Source: Gigaspora rosea
Taxonomy: Eukaryota > Glomeromycota > Glomeromycetes > Diversisporales > Gigasporaceae
Assembly (NCBI GenBank): GCA_003550325.1
Contig: QKWP01000579.1
Span: 1-64,000, forward strand
Reading direction: 5' to 3'
DNA length: 64,000 bases
Shown: in pieces, positions 44,940-55,904 of the stretch
Numbering within the stretch: position 1 is the first letter of the stretch
Layout: each line of letters begins with the position of its first letter
Notes under the pieces: model-generated
Seen by the model: only the letters and a program-made list of their open reading frames with translations
The model's database searches: none
Told to the model about the DNA's origin: nothing
Translations under genes and position numbers: made by a program

Positions 44940-47900
44940 TAGGGATTAGTTAATATAATTGAAGAGTGTATAAGATATTTAATCCAGTGAGGGTACCAAT
45001 ATTCTACTTTTTGAATAGAGGTATTTATAATAGAATTGTTATTATTAGTTTGAGTTAAATATGTAGTGATTACAGAAGATCCAGAAGGTATAGGCTGGTT
45101 TTGTGAAGTTGCTTGTTGGTATTGTGATCTTGAAGTACGGTATGGAATCCAAATTTTTGTATAGATTTGTTGGTTAAGATAAAGTAAAAATTTAATTGTA
45201 AAAGAGCTAGTAAGTTTTGAAGATAGAGTAATTTCTTGTATTATGTTTATTAGTTCTAGTGAAATAAGATCTGATATAGTTGAGTATAATGAAAGTTTAT
45301 GTGAAAAATGGTGGATTTGAAAACTATCAAGTTTTAAGATTTGGGAGTGAAGATTTTTAGTCTGAGTTGGGGAAATATCTAGTTTGTTAGGACTAAATAT
45401 TTGGTTTAAAGAAATGTTTATAAGGTCTAGTAATAGATTGGTATTTGGACATAGGGCCCAGTGCAAAGCACTACTTGCCTGTTGGCATATATGACAAATA
45501 TTAGGGTATGATGGGTATCTTTTATGAAGATATGTGGGAAGGGAAGCTCATCTAGGAATAATTTGGCTCTAAAAGATTTTAGAGTAAAAGATTGAAGGCT
45601 GTGTAAAAAATTAGTAATTTTTTGGTTATTATTAATACTGTATATAACCATGTAGCATTCCAGTTAATAAGTTGTGAGATTGAGTTTCATTGTTGAAAGC
45701 AGTTTTGTGATGTTCACCATGTGCTCTGCAAATTGTTCTGATGCTGCAATATATGAGAAGTTCCATTGGGTAGTTATCTGAGGTTGGTGTATACTGAGGA
45801 TTATATATATTGTTTGGATTAAAAATAAGATAAGGTCTATGTGATTATTACGTGCTAGTTGGTCACTTTGTTGTTAAAATCATTATCTTCATGTGCTCTA
45901 ACTTTGTACAATGTAATATTAAGATTATATGATTTAATTAGATTAAGTAGTGTATTCCAAATTGACCAGTAGGGGATATTTAAGAAGTTTGGAAGTGGCA
46001 TAGTATTGGTTAAGTTTTGGAATTTAGATATAACTAATTGTAAGTCTGTATAAATTTGGATAGTACAGTTTCTGGAAGCTGTACTAATTGCAGCTAAAAT
46101 TGCAAGTAATTCTGCTTTAAATGAGCATGGCCAATATTTGGTTTGTGCTTGAAAGGTGTGTATAATATTTAGGCTATCTAATTGTATCCAGCCAATTCCC
46201 ATAAAGCACTAAGAGTTGCCTAGATTAATAACAGAGCCATCTGTATAAAAAGTTAGTTCTGAATAACTACTATTATAATTTGTAAAAGCTTATAAAGTAT
46301 TACAAGCTTGACTTGGTTCAAATATAGAAGGAAGTTGTATAGTAGAAATATTAAGACTTGGTAATAGTGGTATTTGAATTGGGTTTCTAAGTGCAATTGA
46401 GTATATAAGATCTAGAAAATTAGCATTTAAGTTAATTGTTTTGTCAGAATTTAGTCTGCCAAAGAATTTTGTAGCATGACTAGTAGGTATTAGAATAGTA
46501 CATTTGTTTTTGATTATTTTAGTATTAAGAGGACAGTTATTACATGATGATATAGTAATTGGAGGAGTTAGATATAAGTTTGTAAATTGTGTTTGAAAAG
46601 AACATTGCCAGTGTGTTATTAGTGTAAAGTCTGATGTAGTTGGTTGGCGATGAGCTTTGCCTATAATGACTTGATCATTTAACAGTGTAATAAGCCAAGG
46701 TTTGGCATGTTTTAAAAGTGACCAGTAGTAAAGCTATAGTAGTTTGTAGGAGGTAGGTTTATATGTGAGTAGATAGTACATTCATAAGAGTGGCTAGTAA
46801 CTTTATCTTCTAGGAAGGTAAACTATTGAGGGGTTTTACTTTTAGGAATTTTATGTAGTCTTGGCGAAATGTGTTTCCATTCTAATAGACATGAGTTGTC
46901 ATATGTTGTGAGTTGGTCAAGGAAAAGTAGATGATGATGCTGAATTTGTTTTTTAAAAGTTGTATATTTAGGATATGAAGCCAGAATAGATTCCAAAGAA
47001 GTTGAACCTTCTTGGATTACAAAAGGAATATTATAATAAGAGTTAGTACTTATTGACCAGTTTAGGTGTTTGAAGAGCTAGATTATTTTAAAAGTTGTAG
47101 CTAATTTGTTAGGACTATCAATTGTAGGATTAGAGTATAAAAAAATACTAATAGGTGACCAAAGGTTATTTTGAAGTTGTTGAACTCTAATAAGAGTAGT
47201 AGTACTTAATAGGTTGTTGTTGTTTAATCTCTTAATAAAGTTAGATATATGATGTTGGAGCTGAATGTTCCATATGTTTTTAATATTGTAAATTTGAGGG
47301 TGGAGTAGAGTACTAGTAGGGATTGTACAGTTGAGTTTGGCTTTATGCTTGATTAATTCTATGTGTGTGTTAGAATTTTGTTACATGTTGGCTAACTTAG
47401 TACAATATTTTGTAACCGGTATTCTATTGTGGGAATAATGACAGTATTAATAATATAACATGCTTGGGTATCTGTAATTTGTTTTGTACGAGCAATTTGT
47501 ATAAGCTGGTTTGATTCAGCAATTATAAGTCGAGTTTGTTGAAATTGTTTATTATCTAAAGTAAACCAACATCCTAGAAATTNNNNNNNNNNNNNNNNNN
47601 NNNNNNNNNNNNNNNNNNNNNNNNNNNNNNNNNNNNNNNNNNNNNNNNNNNNNNNNNNNNNNNNNNNNNNNNNNNNNNNNNNNNNNNNNNNNNNNNNNNN
47701 NNNNNNNNNNNNNNNNNNNNNNNNNNNNNNNNNNNNNNNNNNNNNNNNNNNNNNNNNNNNNNNNNNNNNNNNNNNNNNNNNNNNNNNNNNNNNNNNNNNN
47801 NNNNNNNNNNNNNNNNNNNNNNNNNNNNNNNNNNNNNNNNNNNNNNNNNNNNNNNNNNNNNNNNNNNNNNNNNNNNNNNNNNNNNNNNNNNNNNNNNNNN

Positions 47901-48560
47901 NNNNNNNNNNNNNNNNNNNNNNNNNNNNNNNNNNNNNNNNNNNNNNNNNNNNNNNNNNNNNNNNNNNNNNNNNNNNNNNNNNNNNNNNNNNNNNNNNNNN
48001 NNNNNNNNNNNNNNNNNNNNNNNNNNNNNNNNNNNNNNNNNNNNNNNNNNNNNNNNNNNNNNNNNNNNNNNNNNNNNNNNNNNNNNNNNNNNNNNNNNNN
48101 NNNNNNNNNNNNNNNNNNNNNNNNNNNNNNNNNNNNNNNNNNNNNNNNNNNNNNNNNNNNNNNNNNNNNNNNNNNNNNNNNNNNNNNNNNNNNNNNNNNN
48201 NNGATCAGTTAAGATATTAAGAAGAGTATTAACAATATTAGTGGGGATAAATAGACTATTTTCAGGAAGAGCAACATAGTTATAGTGAAAGAATAGGATA
48301 TTGTGAAAAAACTTGATTTAGTCTATTAGTAATGATTTTGGTATAGATTTTCTAGTATGTTCAATAAGGCTTATTGGACATATAAGATTGAGATTACCAT
48401 CAAAAGAATTATTGTTTGGAATAGGAAAGATTCTTTCTCTTTTCTATTGTTTGGAGATTGAGTTTTGTATAAGACATCAGTTAAAAAAGGATGTAAGGAT
48501 AGTAATACCAGTTGAGTTGAAATGTTTAATCATTTCATAGCTTATGCCTATAGAACCACA
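44940..48560 (-). mobile_element. LINE (non-LTR retrotransposon), decayed, with assembly gap
   Basis: A minus-strand ORF2-like region. The RT start is near 48.5-48.3 kb (RIFPIPNNNSFDGNLNLICP, ISLIEHTRKSIPKSLL), in two frames. The middle (46.25-47.58 kb) is coding-like but broken by stops. RNase H is at 46.20-45.86 kb, with GMGIGWIQL, CSFKAELLAILAAI (Glu), IQIYTDLQLVISKF (Asp) and LYKVRAHEDNDFNNKV. A zinc knuckle ICHIC...LHWALC lies near 45.5 kb, followed by a 175-residue C-terminal region (45466-44939). RT, RNase H and knuckle with no integrase mark a LINE of the type common in these fungi. It copies itself by target-primed reverse transcription and could have mobilised the poly-A repeats nearby. 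The copy is dead: at least three frames and several stops. Confidence 0.82.
47583..48202. other. assembly gap, 620 N
   Basis: Undetermined bases covering most of the LINE reverse-transcriptase domain. Confidence 1.
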
Positions 48561-48599
48561 AGCTTACCAGGATACCATAGCCTGCCCTGTACATTGGGT

Positions 48600-48770
48600 T
48601 TGGCCGTCATAAACCTGGTTCTCTAAGTTACTAGAGATGAGCAAATGGTATTTTTCTATATTATGCATGCGCATAGTATACTACATGTATGCATGCATAT
48701 TATATGCATTATAGCTAATTCTGGTTCAAAGTTTGCAGACTAGTCTGAGTCTAAATATTTTATATGTATT
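48600..48770. repeat. left flank of the palindromic satellite
   Basis: ATGCATGCGCATA-type repeats, then CAAAGTTTGCAGACTAGTCT. The latter answers AGTCTGCAGACTTAAG near 52130 in inverted orientation, so the array may lie inside one larger element. Confidence 0.5.
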
Positions 48771-49080
48771 TTTTGATGCTGAACAAGTTTACTTAGTGCA
48801 AAAATTTGTGAATCATAAGATTTTATAGAATTTTATTAATAAAATTTTACAAAGTCTTAAGATTCACAAAACTTTACTAAATAATTCTAACTTAATTCAC
48901 TAAGTAAACTTGTTAAGCACTAAAAATATATTAAATCAGCTAAGTTGTTTTTATTTTACTTGAAATTTGAAGGAAAGATGCATAATTTTAGATTTTTTAT
49001 CAAAAAAAGTCAAATTTATATATCTTTTCACCAAATTTTAAGTAAAATAAAACAACTTTATTGATTTAATGTATTTTTAG
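48771..49080. repeat. alternating-palindrome satellite, array 2a
   Basis: One unit: palindrome A (AACAAGTTTACTTAGTGCA ... CACTAAGTAAACTTGTTAAG), then palindrome B to TGTATTTTTAG at 49080. Interrupted there by the retro-inserted repeat. Confidence 0.9.
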
Positions 49081-49604
49081 GTGGCATTCACTCTTCTTAA
49101 CGATCATCTGGTCCAAATTTCCTACAGATGAAAAGCAACAAGTTTTTGGTTAGAGAGTTGCAGGTACTTTAAGTACTATAGGTCAATACAAGTATATGGT
49201 TTTTAGAAAAGTCAACTTTCTTCTGGGGGACTCCTTTCGTATATTCGGCATGCAAACCGGAAGCGTCTATGCACAAGATAACTGGCAGGAGGTGGAGCCC
49301 TTGTGTATGAAATTTTGGTGGAGACCAAGAATTAGTGTCTTTGTCGACGAAGTGTCTTGTGGTAAAACAATAGAGAATAACCAAAAAATGAGTTTTTATA
49401 CCTTTATGTTTATTTAAATTTGTTTCAAGTGACGTCTCTTGCCTGTTTGGATTTTTTGAAATTTTTGCCAAAAAGTGGGCATTCTAGTTTACCCCCCTCC
49501 AAAAGATCAGCAGTGTGTACTCTGTCCAAATTGGGAATATGTCCCCAGTTTGGAACCGGCACCGTCATGTTGTTAGACCTAAAAAATGTATAAAATGTAC
49601 AACG

Positions 49605-49715
49605 GCAATAACTCTTGACTCCGTAATCCAATTTTAATAAAACTACCACCATCGTGACCGTCTCGATGAGAGCTTTCGAATGGTACCAAAATCATTTCGA
49701 TTGGACCATTCTAGC
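49605..49715. repeat. GTCTC-core palindrome in copy 2
   Basis: GTAATCCAATTTTAATAAAA, CCGTCTCGATGAGAG and AATGGTACCAAAATCATTTC: same plan as 9470-9590. Confidence 0.6.
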
Positions 49716-49804
49716 TCAAGTTAGTCAAAACTGAATGATTGGTTTTTGCAAAACATCCTACTGCGCCCAAATCTTATTGGTCGATCAATACTGCACCACC
49801 CATG

Positions 49805-49910
49805 ACACAGAAATATTGGACATTTCGAGTAATCCTAAACATTTCAGTTAATCACAGACATGTCTGACATTTTGGACATTTCAGACATTTGGGACATAAC
49901 AGTTTTGACA
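49805..49910 (+). repeat. GACATTTC minisatellite
   Basis: About six degenerate copies of GGACATTTCAGACATTTGGG-type text. Confidence 0.65.
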
Positions 49911-50988
49911 GTTATAATTAACATATCTAATATAGCTGATATTTAGGATATATGTAACATAATTATTATATTCATTATAACCATTTTATTTAGCATTAGC
50001 ATATATCAAATATATCGATTATATAGGTTTCTTTATTTATTATTGTATTTATTTTATTGGACAAACATGTATAAATACTCAAGGTTTTTCTTTGCAGAGA
50101 GAAGAATCTCTGGATTTATTGAATAAAAAATAAGTGAAGTAGTATGTCTTCACTGAAATACAATTGATACAATTCTTAGTATCCTCATATACTATTAATT
50201 GTGGCCTCTTTCGTAATTGCAAATCCCCCAAGCCTCTTTACAAAATACTGCCCAAATAACAGTATCCCTTCCGACCATTGCATACCATAGTAATTAGTGT
50301 GAATTACATAAAGTGTCTCCTTGCATTAGTCGCTCTGTCTCTAGCATTTCTCTAAAGAGATAGAAATCTAGGTTGACAATGTGTAACTTAAGTCACTAAA
50401 ACAAATGTTGAAGCAAGGTCTTGGAATCTGGAGGGCCCAGAAAAAATTTCTTTCCATATTAGACATAGCTTTTTATTATATACATACAACAATCTGATGA
50501 GCTTAGCTTATGCATTGTTGTAAAATTTTTATCGTTATTGTGTTGTAGACGTAGTAACACCTTCATTTTCTATTCTTTTATTTCTTTATCACTGTTTTTC
50601 TTGTTTTTGCTTTTGTTTTTTGTTTTTTGTTGTTGGTCTTTTTCTTTTGGTTTTATTAGTGGGTCTTCGTTAAGTAGTTTTTGCCCCATTTTATGTGTTT
50701 CCCTTTTTATTTTCTTCATTTTATGAGAAGCTCAGGAATGAAGTTTTTTTGAAGGAATGGATTGTGAAGTGGTAACTGGGTACCAGCTTATATGCAGAGG
50801 ATGTACTTATAGCAAAAGATCATAGACACTTCTGTTTGACAAACACCAGTGCGACAATCCTACTTGGGTACTATTATGGCAGCTGGGTTGCGGCCTATTA
50901 TAGTAGTAGATGCTTTTTTTTTGTAATTTTGTTTGTTATGATTAATAGTATCTAATAAATAGAGCATGATTGTCAAAGGGAAAAAAAT

Positions 50989-52110
50989 TGTATTTTTAGA
51001 TGCTAAACATGATTAATTAATGTATAAAGTTAGAATTAATTAGTAAAAATTTACAAATAATAAGATTTTATAGAATTTTTCTTCAAAATCTTATAATTCC
51101 CAAAATTTTACTAATAAAGTCTTGCTTAGTTCACTAAATAAACTTATTCAGTACCTACAAATACATTAAATTGGCAAGTTTGCTTTTATTTTTCTTGAAA
51201 TTTAGAGAAAAGATGTATAATTTTAGATTTTTATCAAAAAAGTCAAATTTAAGCATCTTTCCTGCAAATTTCAAATAAAATAAAACAACTTTGCCAATTT
51301 AATATATTTTTAGGTGCCAAACAATTTTACTTAGTAAATTGAGTTAGAATTAATTAGAATGTTTTATGAAACATAAGATTTTATAGAATTTTATTAATAA
51401 AATTTTACAAAATCTTATGATTCACAAAACTTTACTAATTAATTCTAACTTAATTCACTAAGAAAAATTGTTTAGCACCTAAAAATACATTAAATCAGCA
51501 AAGTTGTTTTTATTTTACTTGAAATTTGAAAAAAAGATGTTTAAATTTGATTATTTTGATCAAAAATCTAAAATTATGCATCTTTTCTCTAAATTTCAAA
51601 AAAATTAAAACAACCTTGCTTGATTTAATGTATTTTTAGGTACTGGACAAGTTTACTTAGTGAACTAAGTAAGACTTTATTAGTAAAATTTTGTGAATCA
51701 TAAGATTTTGAAAAATTTTATTAATAAAATTCTACAAAATCTTATTATTCATAAATTTTTACTAATTAATTCTAACTTTATACATTAAGTAATTGTGTTC
51801 AACATCTAAAAATACATTAAATTAGTAGTAAAGTTGTTTTTATTTTGGTGAAAAGATACATAAATTTGACTTTTTTGATCAAAAATCTAAAATTATAAAT
51901 CTTATTTCCAAATTTCAAGTAAAATAAAAAATTTTCCTGATTTAATATATTTTTAGGTGCTGAACAAGTTTACTTAGTGCATAAAGTTAGAATTAATTAA
52001 TAAAAATTTGTGAATCATAAAATTCTATAAAATCTTATGATTTACAAAATTTTACTAATTAATTCTAACTTTATGTACTAAATAAACTTGTTCAGCACAA
52101 AAAAATATAT
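50989..52110. repeat. alternating-palindrome satellite, array 2b
   Basis: Three and a half units (palindrome A starts near 51003, 51317, 51648 and 51965), more diverged than array 1. Ends at CTTGTTCAGCAC before a TATATA run. Confidence 0.9.
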
Positions 52111-52450
52111 ATAAACATATTCAGATTCAGTTAGTCTGCAGACTTAAGTTTGAGTCTGGTCTAAAGTTTAAAATTAATAAATTTTAGAGTCTGAGTTTGA
52201 TCTGATCCCAGATCAGACTCAGATTGGACCAGACCTGAACTGGATCTAGAAGTACTAGTCATACCAAGATAGTTATTTTGGTAGCAGAATTATAAAGTTA
52301 TTTATTATCAAATATTTTTTTTGTATGGGCATATTAGTATTAAATTGCTTAGACCATGAGCATGCATACATGCATGCATGCATGTATCTCTGTAAGTTAC
52401 CATAGCAGATAGTAAAGTTACCACTAACAACCCTGGTCAGGGTAGCATGT
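52111..52450. other. inverted and ATGC-rich flank of the satellite
   Basis: GTCTGCAGAC and repeated GAGTCTGA/TCAGACTC pieces (52120-52250), then (ATGC)n near 52365-52390. No gene. Confidence 0.5.
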
Positions 52451-52459
52451 TTTAGCGAA

Positions 52460-52560
52460 GAGTTTCTAATCTAAAATTTCGTAAGGAATTTTTTTGTTAG
52501 AGCATAACAGATGGTTTCATAGGCAAATTTTCTCGTTATTGCCGATTTTTGAAAAAAAAG
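52460..52560 (+). repeat. dispersed repeat TTTTGCAAGGAATTTTTTTG, copy 3
   Basis: AAAATTTCGTAAGGAATTTT then GTTAGAGCATAACAGATGGT, as at 18.05 and 39.55 kb. Confidence 0.6.
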
Positions 52561-53925
52561 CTTCGATCTCACGTAACACCTGATCCTGGATTCTTATTGG
52601 TTGATCAGGGTAGCGATACATCGCCATGGCGATAAATTATAAAATTCATAAAAATGTATCTTGTTCCGCATATATACATACGTACAGAGATAATGCGCAA
52701 ACAGTACATATATTTTTTAAATTGTCATTACTAATAAAGAGGAGAATCTAAATTTTTAATTTCTTGCATAAAATAATACACCAAGAATATTGTGTACCAT
52801 ATGGGCGAAAATCTCCAATTTCAGTGATTATTTAATGAGTGATAAGGTAAATAACATTTGAGCCAATTATTTATGCGATATTAGATGATTATTGGGTATT
52901 GTTAAAAGTGACTATTTGATCAGCCCGATTATGAATTTCTTATGAGCGCTTATGAATTTTTGTACTGTATGTATATAACCTGGTTACTTATGTACGTATG
53001 TACCTGATTACTTATAAATTTTAGTACATTTATACCTGATTATGCACCACGCTTATATGACTTGATCACTTTGTTACCATTATAATCTTTAAATATATAT
53101 TTATATAATAATATTATAAAAACAAATTGATAAAATTAAGGCAAATCTGAATTGATAAATTTAATAATTATAAGATTCAAATAATGGTTTAAAAGTAGGT
53201 AAAATCTACATAAGCATTTTTATTTGTAATAAATGCAATAAGATTTATAAGAAATGATTATTATTTTAAAAGAAATTATATTCCTAGTGATGATTTTATA
53301 TATATTTTTATTAATCGCGAAAAATTCAGGAATTCTACTCGATCCCGCAAATCCCGCGCGATCCCGCATAAACGCGCGGGATTTTTAAAAAAACGGGTCA
53401 CTACTGCTAATATACTTTTTAATTAATTTTGAGAGTGCATTTTAAATAGATTGAACAAAGGCGCAAATCTAACAAATCGCACTTATGGTACATGTTCCCT
53501 TTGGTTTCTATATAGAACAAATACTACAAATGCCACAAGTGCGACAAATAGAATAAATGGAACAAATGGCATATGTGCCGTATATGAAGAAAGTATATCC
53601 TAAAAGAGAAAGTACATACTAACAGATCTACACTAGATAAGTATACAGCAAATAGAAGAGAGAGATGATAATAAAATAAAAAAAAAACAATATCGATGAA
53701 AAAAGAGAATAAAAAAACTCTCGAGTCGGAAGGCTCCTCAATACCCGTTTACACCGGACCTGGATCTTTTGCATAGCACTTCCAAGCCCTATTTATTAGA
53801 CTGTTTTATTTGACTAATTTTTATATTGCTTCGGTCATTTTGGGCTATGAAATATAATAAATCTTTTAAAACTTTCTGTTAAGTAATGGGTTACACACTA
53901 GTTATATTAGTAAAATTATACAGTA
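52561..53925. other. AT-rich DNA with one GC-rich patch
   Basis: No gene recognised. At 53340-53390 a GC-rich patch repeats GATCCCGC, AAATCCCGCGCG and CGCGCGGGAT. At 53450-53590, AACAAATNGCA-type short repeats occur. Confidence 0.5.
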
Positions 53926-54102
53926 TACTTACATTTCCTCATGAAAAAACTATATAGGACGAATTAAAATATAGGAAATATTATAGCCATTATAAAAATT
54001 CTTATTGCTTGCGTCTTTTTCACGGGTGAACTAAATTTGCAAAATTCTAGAGTTTTATTATTTAATAGTCAATATTTTTGAATATACACAATATCAAAAT
54101 AA

Positions 54103-54379
54103 GGCCATACAATTTAATTATTTTAATGTTTCATAATATGAAATTTTTAAATAGACCGGCTGGCCAGCTTGTTTTTAAAATTTTATATATAAAATTTTAT
54201 AAAATTTATATAAAAAATTTTATAAAAAGTTATATAAAAAAATTTATAAAATTTATATAAAAAAATTTTTTTTAAAACCTCCATCTGGTTATTATAATAT
54301 TTGTAAAAAATTTTTTTAGATGTTTCCAAATTTTGACTCAGCCGGGTTATAAAAACCAATTAATTAATTTTGCATGGCC
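54103..54379. mobile_element. 277-bp MITE, PIF/Harbinger-like
   Basis: Ends GGCCATACAATTTAATTA and the reverse complement of GGCCATGCAAAATTAATTA; TAA duplicated at 54100-54102 and 54380-54382. It interrupts a satellite unit (ATATCAAAATAA / TAAATAGAATAAAC), which proves the insertion. Confidence 0.85.
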
Positions 54380-54509
54380 TAAATAGAATAAACTTTATAC
54401 AGTGGATTTTACCTAAAGCTAGCATATTTTAAATATAAGCGCCAATTTTTTTAATTGAGGTGCAACATCCAATAAAAATGTCGAAACTTAATATCGTCTT
54501 AAATTTTAT

Positions 54510-55330
54510 TAATACGTTAATGTTCTAGAGTTGCATTATTTAACGATTAACGATTAATACTCTTGAATAACCCAATTTCAAATTAAACAGAAACAAATTT
54601 TATACTCACCCTGATATGTTAATGATTAGATTTGCATTATTTAACGGTTAATATTCTTGAATACACCCAATATCAAAATAAACGGAATGAAATTTTATAC
54701 TCACGTTGATATGTTAATGATTAGATTTGCATTATTTAATGGTTAATTCTCTTGAATACACCCGATTTCAAAATAAACAGAAACAAATTTTATACTCACT
54801 CTGATATGTTATGATTAGATTTTCATTATTTAACGGTTAATACTCTTGAATACCAAAATAACAGAATGAAATTTTATACTCACACTGATATGTTAATGAT
54901 TAGAATTTCATTATTTAACGACGGTTAATACTCTTGAATACGCCCAATATCAAAATAAACCGAATGAAATTTTATACTCACTCTGATATGTTAATAAATT
55001 AGATTTGCATTATTTAACGGTTAATACTCTCAAATAAACAGAATGAAATTTTATACTCACTCTGATATGTTAATGATTAAATTTTCATTATTTAACGGTT
55101 AATATTCTTGAATGTACTCAATATCAAAATAAATTTTTATACTCACACTGATATGTTAATGATTGGATTTTCATTATTTAACGGTTAATAATCTTGAATG
55201 TACTCAATATCAAATAAACAGAATGAAATTTTATACTCACCCTGATATGTTGATTAAATTTTCATTATTTAATGGTTAACACTCTTGAATACACCAAAAA
55301 TATCAAAAATAAACAAAGAATTTTATGCTC
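54510..55330 (+). repeat. satellite, unit about 90-110 bp, in copy B
   Basis: Eight to nine units of the 43-kb satellite (TTATTTAACGGTTAATACTC, AATGAAATTTTATACTCACT). Confidence 0.9.
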
Positions 55331-55904
55331 ACTCTATTAATTAAAATATGAATAAATAATTATTTAATAGTTCTTTTGAACACTATTGATAAAATAAACA
55401 GAAAATAACTTAATAATTACTGTACGAATTAATAGAGACGTCCAATCCCACCAATAAATTATCACCTGAGAGGTTCCTCAGTTCTGGAGATCGAATGCCG
55501 AAAGTACTGCAAGGGCAGAGGCAGAACATTACAGCTTCGTGATTAAAAAGATATGATTTGATGAATATCTTAATTAAATATCTTCAGGGCAATTAAAAGA
55601 GATTAATTAAGTTTTGCTTGCATGCATTGAATTTTCTATGAATAACTGATAATTTACCGTGAGTGCGGTGTCTTATTAATCCCTGAAACATCGATTTAAA
55701 ATGAACAGTGATTAGCTGTTAGAGCTATGGCAACGTTTGTTAAAAAATTTAGAATAAGTAGAAATAGCTTTCACACTTACGGGACTGACAGCCCAAGCCC
55801 AAGCCCAACTCTGCTGTCAGTCAAAAAATTCGAGCATTGGTTAGTATGTATATATATAGTTATTGTTTTAATCATGTGAAATTGTACATACAAAAACCAA
55901 ATTT

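Larger units (their letters stand above)
49081..50988 (+). mobile_element. retro-inserted repeat, copy 2 (non-LTR type)
   Basis: Inserted in the palindromic satellite. The 11-base duplication TGTATTTTTAG flanks it (49070-49080, 50989-50999), and the right end has CTAATAAAT and a short A-rich tail. Length 1908 bp. It shares its 5' part (AGTTTTTGGTTAGAGAGTTG), its middle (GTTTACCCCCCTCCAAAAGA) and its T-rich 3' part (TTTATGAGAAGCTCAGGAAT) with 1799-3339. It keeps KFWWR and VDEVSCGKT readings near 49310-49370. The interior also holds a GTCTC-core palindrome and a GACATTTC minisatellite absent from copy 1. No reverse transcriptase. Confidence 0.8.
53930..55890. repeat. segmental duplication, copy B
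   Basis: Direct copy of 42930-44770 with a diverged satellite middle, a nested MITE (54103-54379) and a 24-base insertion near 55552. The 3' part is nearly identical to copy A. Confidence 0.85.

Noticed and set aside
49560-50260. Possible solo LTR (TGTTG start, TATAAATA and AATAAA inside) within retro-inserted repeat copy 2
   Set aside because: No second terminal repeat, no 5-base duplication and no retroviral-type gene nearby; the signals are common in AT-rich DNA.
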